Source of the DNA: Phialocephala subalpina
Taxonomy: Eukaryota; Ascomycota; Leotiomycetes; Helotiales; Mollisiaceae
Direction: 5' to 3'
Assembly: GCA_900073065.1 (NCBI GenBank)
Contig: FJOG01000011.1
Location: 383,454-447,453 of the forward strand
DNA: 64,000 bases
Part shown: piece after piece, positions 62,856 to 64,000 of the stretch
Layout: every line of letters starts with the position of its first letter
Numbering within the stretch: the first letter of the stretch is position 1
Translations under genes and position numbers: made by a program
Notes under the pieces: model-generated
The model's database searches: none
What the model saw: the letters and a program-made list of their open reading frames with translations, nothing else
Told to the model about the DNA's origin: nothing

Positions 62856-63738
62856 GGTTTGGAATGGTGTTTTGGTGGGATATACTACGCATATGTATGG
62901 GTTGGTATTGGCATTGGCATTGTACTGGTTGGTAGCATAATGGTTGAGTGGGTGGAACTGGAATGATTTATGTGTATATATGTTTGTTTGTGGTACGTTT
63001 GCATCAATACCAACGTTGAACCTCACTTTCTAGAAAGCAACTGCCATCAACTTCAGGATGCTCTGGAATCTGTCGCGCCTTCCCAGCTTCTCTTCAGTTT
63101 TTACGGGTCACATGATTCATAATCACCCACGAAGCCGGCCCTTCTCTCGTTCAAGGTTGTGTCTATAGCTTCAGGCTATTTCAAGCTCGGAATGTCCGAT
63201 GGCTTGCAGAACATGTTTCATCTCATCGTTCCGTTTGAGGTCGAAGTTGTGGCTTGAAGTTTCATGCTCTGGCAAAGTCAGTCTTCGGACGACAGCCCGC
63301 CCCGTTGTGAATGTCGCTCCTCTGGAGGATGGTAATGATTCCTCATATCGGTGTTTCCCCACGTTTCATATTTGGCCCGTGTCAAATATTTTATCGTGGA
63401 TGACTGAAGATCTCATGTCAATCTCGACCTTCACACAATTCAAACTTTTGTGTCCAAGCACCCATTGCAAGACTATGCACGAACCGATTTCTTTACAGTT
63501 GACTCTATTGATCTCAGACATGGACAACACCAATCACTAAGCCAGAGTTTCATTTCAATTTTGGTATTCCTTTTTTCTCCTGTCATTAACCTAATTATTC
63601 CCTCCCATTACATGCTTCCCACCCTTCCTTCACTATGCCACCATTACCCAATGCGCGCAATGAACAGAATTCCTTTCCCAATGCATCATATCATTTCCAA
63701 CTTACCCAGAACAAACACAAGTCTTTAAAACTCAACCC
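62856..63738. other. Intergenic, convergent 3' flanks
   Basis: A GT-rich stretch directly follows the rhodopsin-fold gene (62860-63000). The remainder shows no gene. A plus-strand frame at 63199-63540 has no domain. Confidence 0.45.
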
Positions 63739-64000
63739 TTAACAAAGCAGCATCCCCTCATGACCTTGCCTCGCAATCCATTCTTCCGCACTCCCCGGCG
63801 TCAACACCACACCCTTTATGTTCCCACCCAACAACCTTCCCTCCTCCCCATTACCCACCACACCTTCCACCCCTCTCACTTCACCAGTAACCCCACCATC
63901 CACACCTCCCCCAGACTGGCCATCCAACCCTACCCCAGGCGGATCAACACCCATGCCCTGCGCCAACAAATTCATCCTCGTACACGCCAACTTCGTCATA
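63739..64000 (-). CDS. C-terminal end of an unidentified gene, cut by the window edge
   Basis: An open minus-strand frame enters from the right edge and stops at 63739. The last 87 codons are Gly/Val-rich (GVDPPGVGLDGQSGGGVDGG) and end RQGHEGMLLC. The segment GNIKGVVLTPGSAEEWIARQ looks like structured protein. I do not recognise the family. It could also be a chance frame in a strand-biased stretch. Confidence 0.4.
   Translation of the reverse strand, partial: MTKLACTRMNLLAQGMGVDPPGVGLDGQSGGGVDGGVTGEVRGVEGVVGNGEEGRLLGGNIKGVVLTPGSAEEWIARQGHEGMLLC

Noticed and set aside
62472..63026. 184-codon minus-strand frame
   Set aside because: Antisense of the Gly/Arg-rich tail of the rhodopsin-fold gene; Pro/Asn/Thr-rich text without domain.

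Overview
The window is nuclear DNA of a filamentous ascomycete (Pezizomycotina). Genes are cut by short introns (mostly 45-60 bp, GTAAGT-like donors, CTGAC/CTAAC-like branch sites, CAG/TAG acceptors). The gene families are typical of moulds: a non-reducing polyketide synthase (PKS), a Zn2Cys6 regulator, a DUF3112 7-TM protein, a fungal rhodopsin-fold membrane protein, NACHT/ankyrin STAND proteins and delta-type phospholipase C. A leotiomycete-like host is possible but the sequence does not prove it. Gene models below were built by hand from reading frames and splice signals.

Left part (1-14.8 kb): an intact allantoate/nicotinate-type MFS transporter; a degenerate ~62-bp minisatellite; a clearly decayed NCS1 (uracil/allantoin-type) permease pseudogene; a ~4 kb stretch holding relics of a charged, repetitive coding sequence; a DUF3112 membrane protein on the minus strand; and 3.3 kb without a supportable gene.

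Central part (14.8-30.4 kb): a small secondary-metabolite locus, all on the plus strand. It holds a complete non-reducing PKS (SAT-KS-AT-PT-ACP-ACP-TE, 2171 aa, 8 exons), a short-chain reductase of the polyhydroxynaphthalene/versicolorin reductase family, and a Zn2Cys6 factor. Together they look like a 1,8-DHN-melanin or related aromatic polyketide locus: the PKS makes the naphthol, the SDR reduces it, the factor probably regulates them. No scytalone dehydratase is in the window. The regulator carries an unusual C-terminal array with a tryptophan every 11-13 residues.

Right part (31.6-64 kb): a STAND-type N-terminal/ankyrin protein (minus), PI-specific phospholipase C (minus), a ~13 kb gene-poor stretch rich in microsatellites, a NACHT-ankyrin NLR-like gene broken by a stop and a frameshift (minus), a DUF1771-Smr protein ending in a CaaX box (plus), a GAP1-like amino-acid permease (minus), a PTH11-like rhodopsin-fold membrane protein (plus), and the 3' end of an unidentified gene running off the right edge.

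The most noteworthy items are the tryptophan-periodic tail of the regulator, the putatively prenylated Smr protein, the disabled NLR, and the minisatellite array with possible stray units elsewhere. No wholly new multi-gene system is evident.
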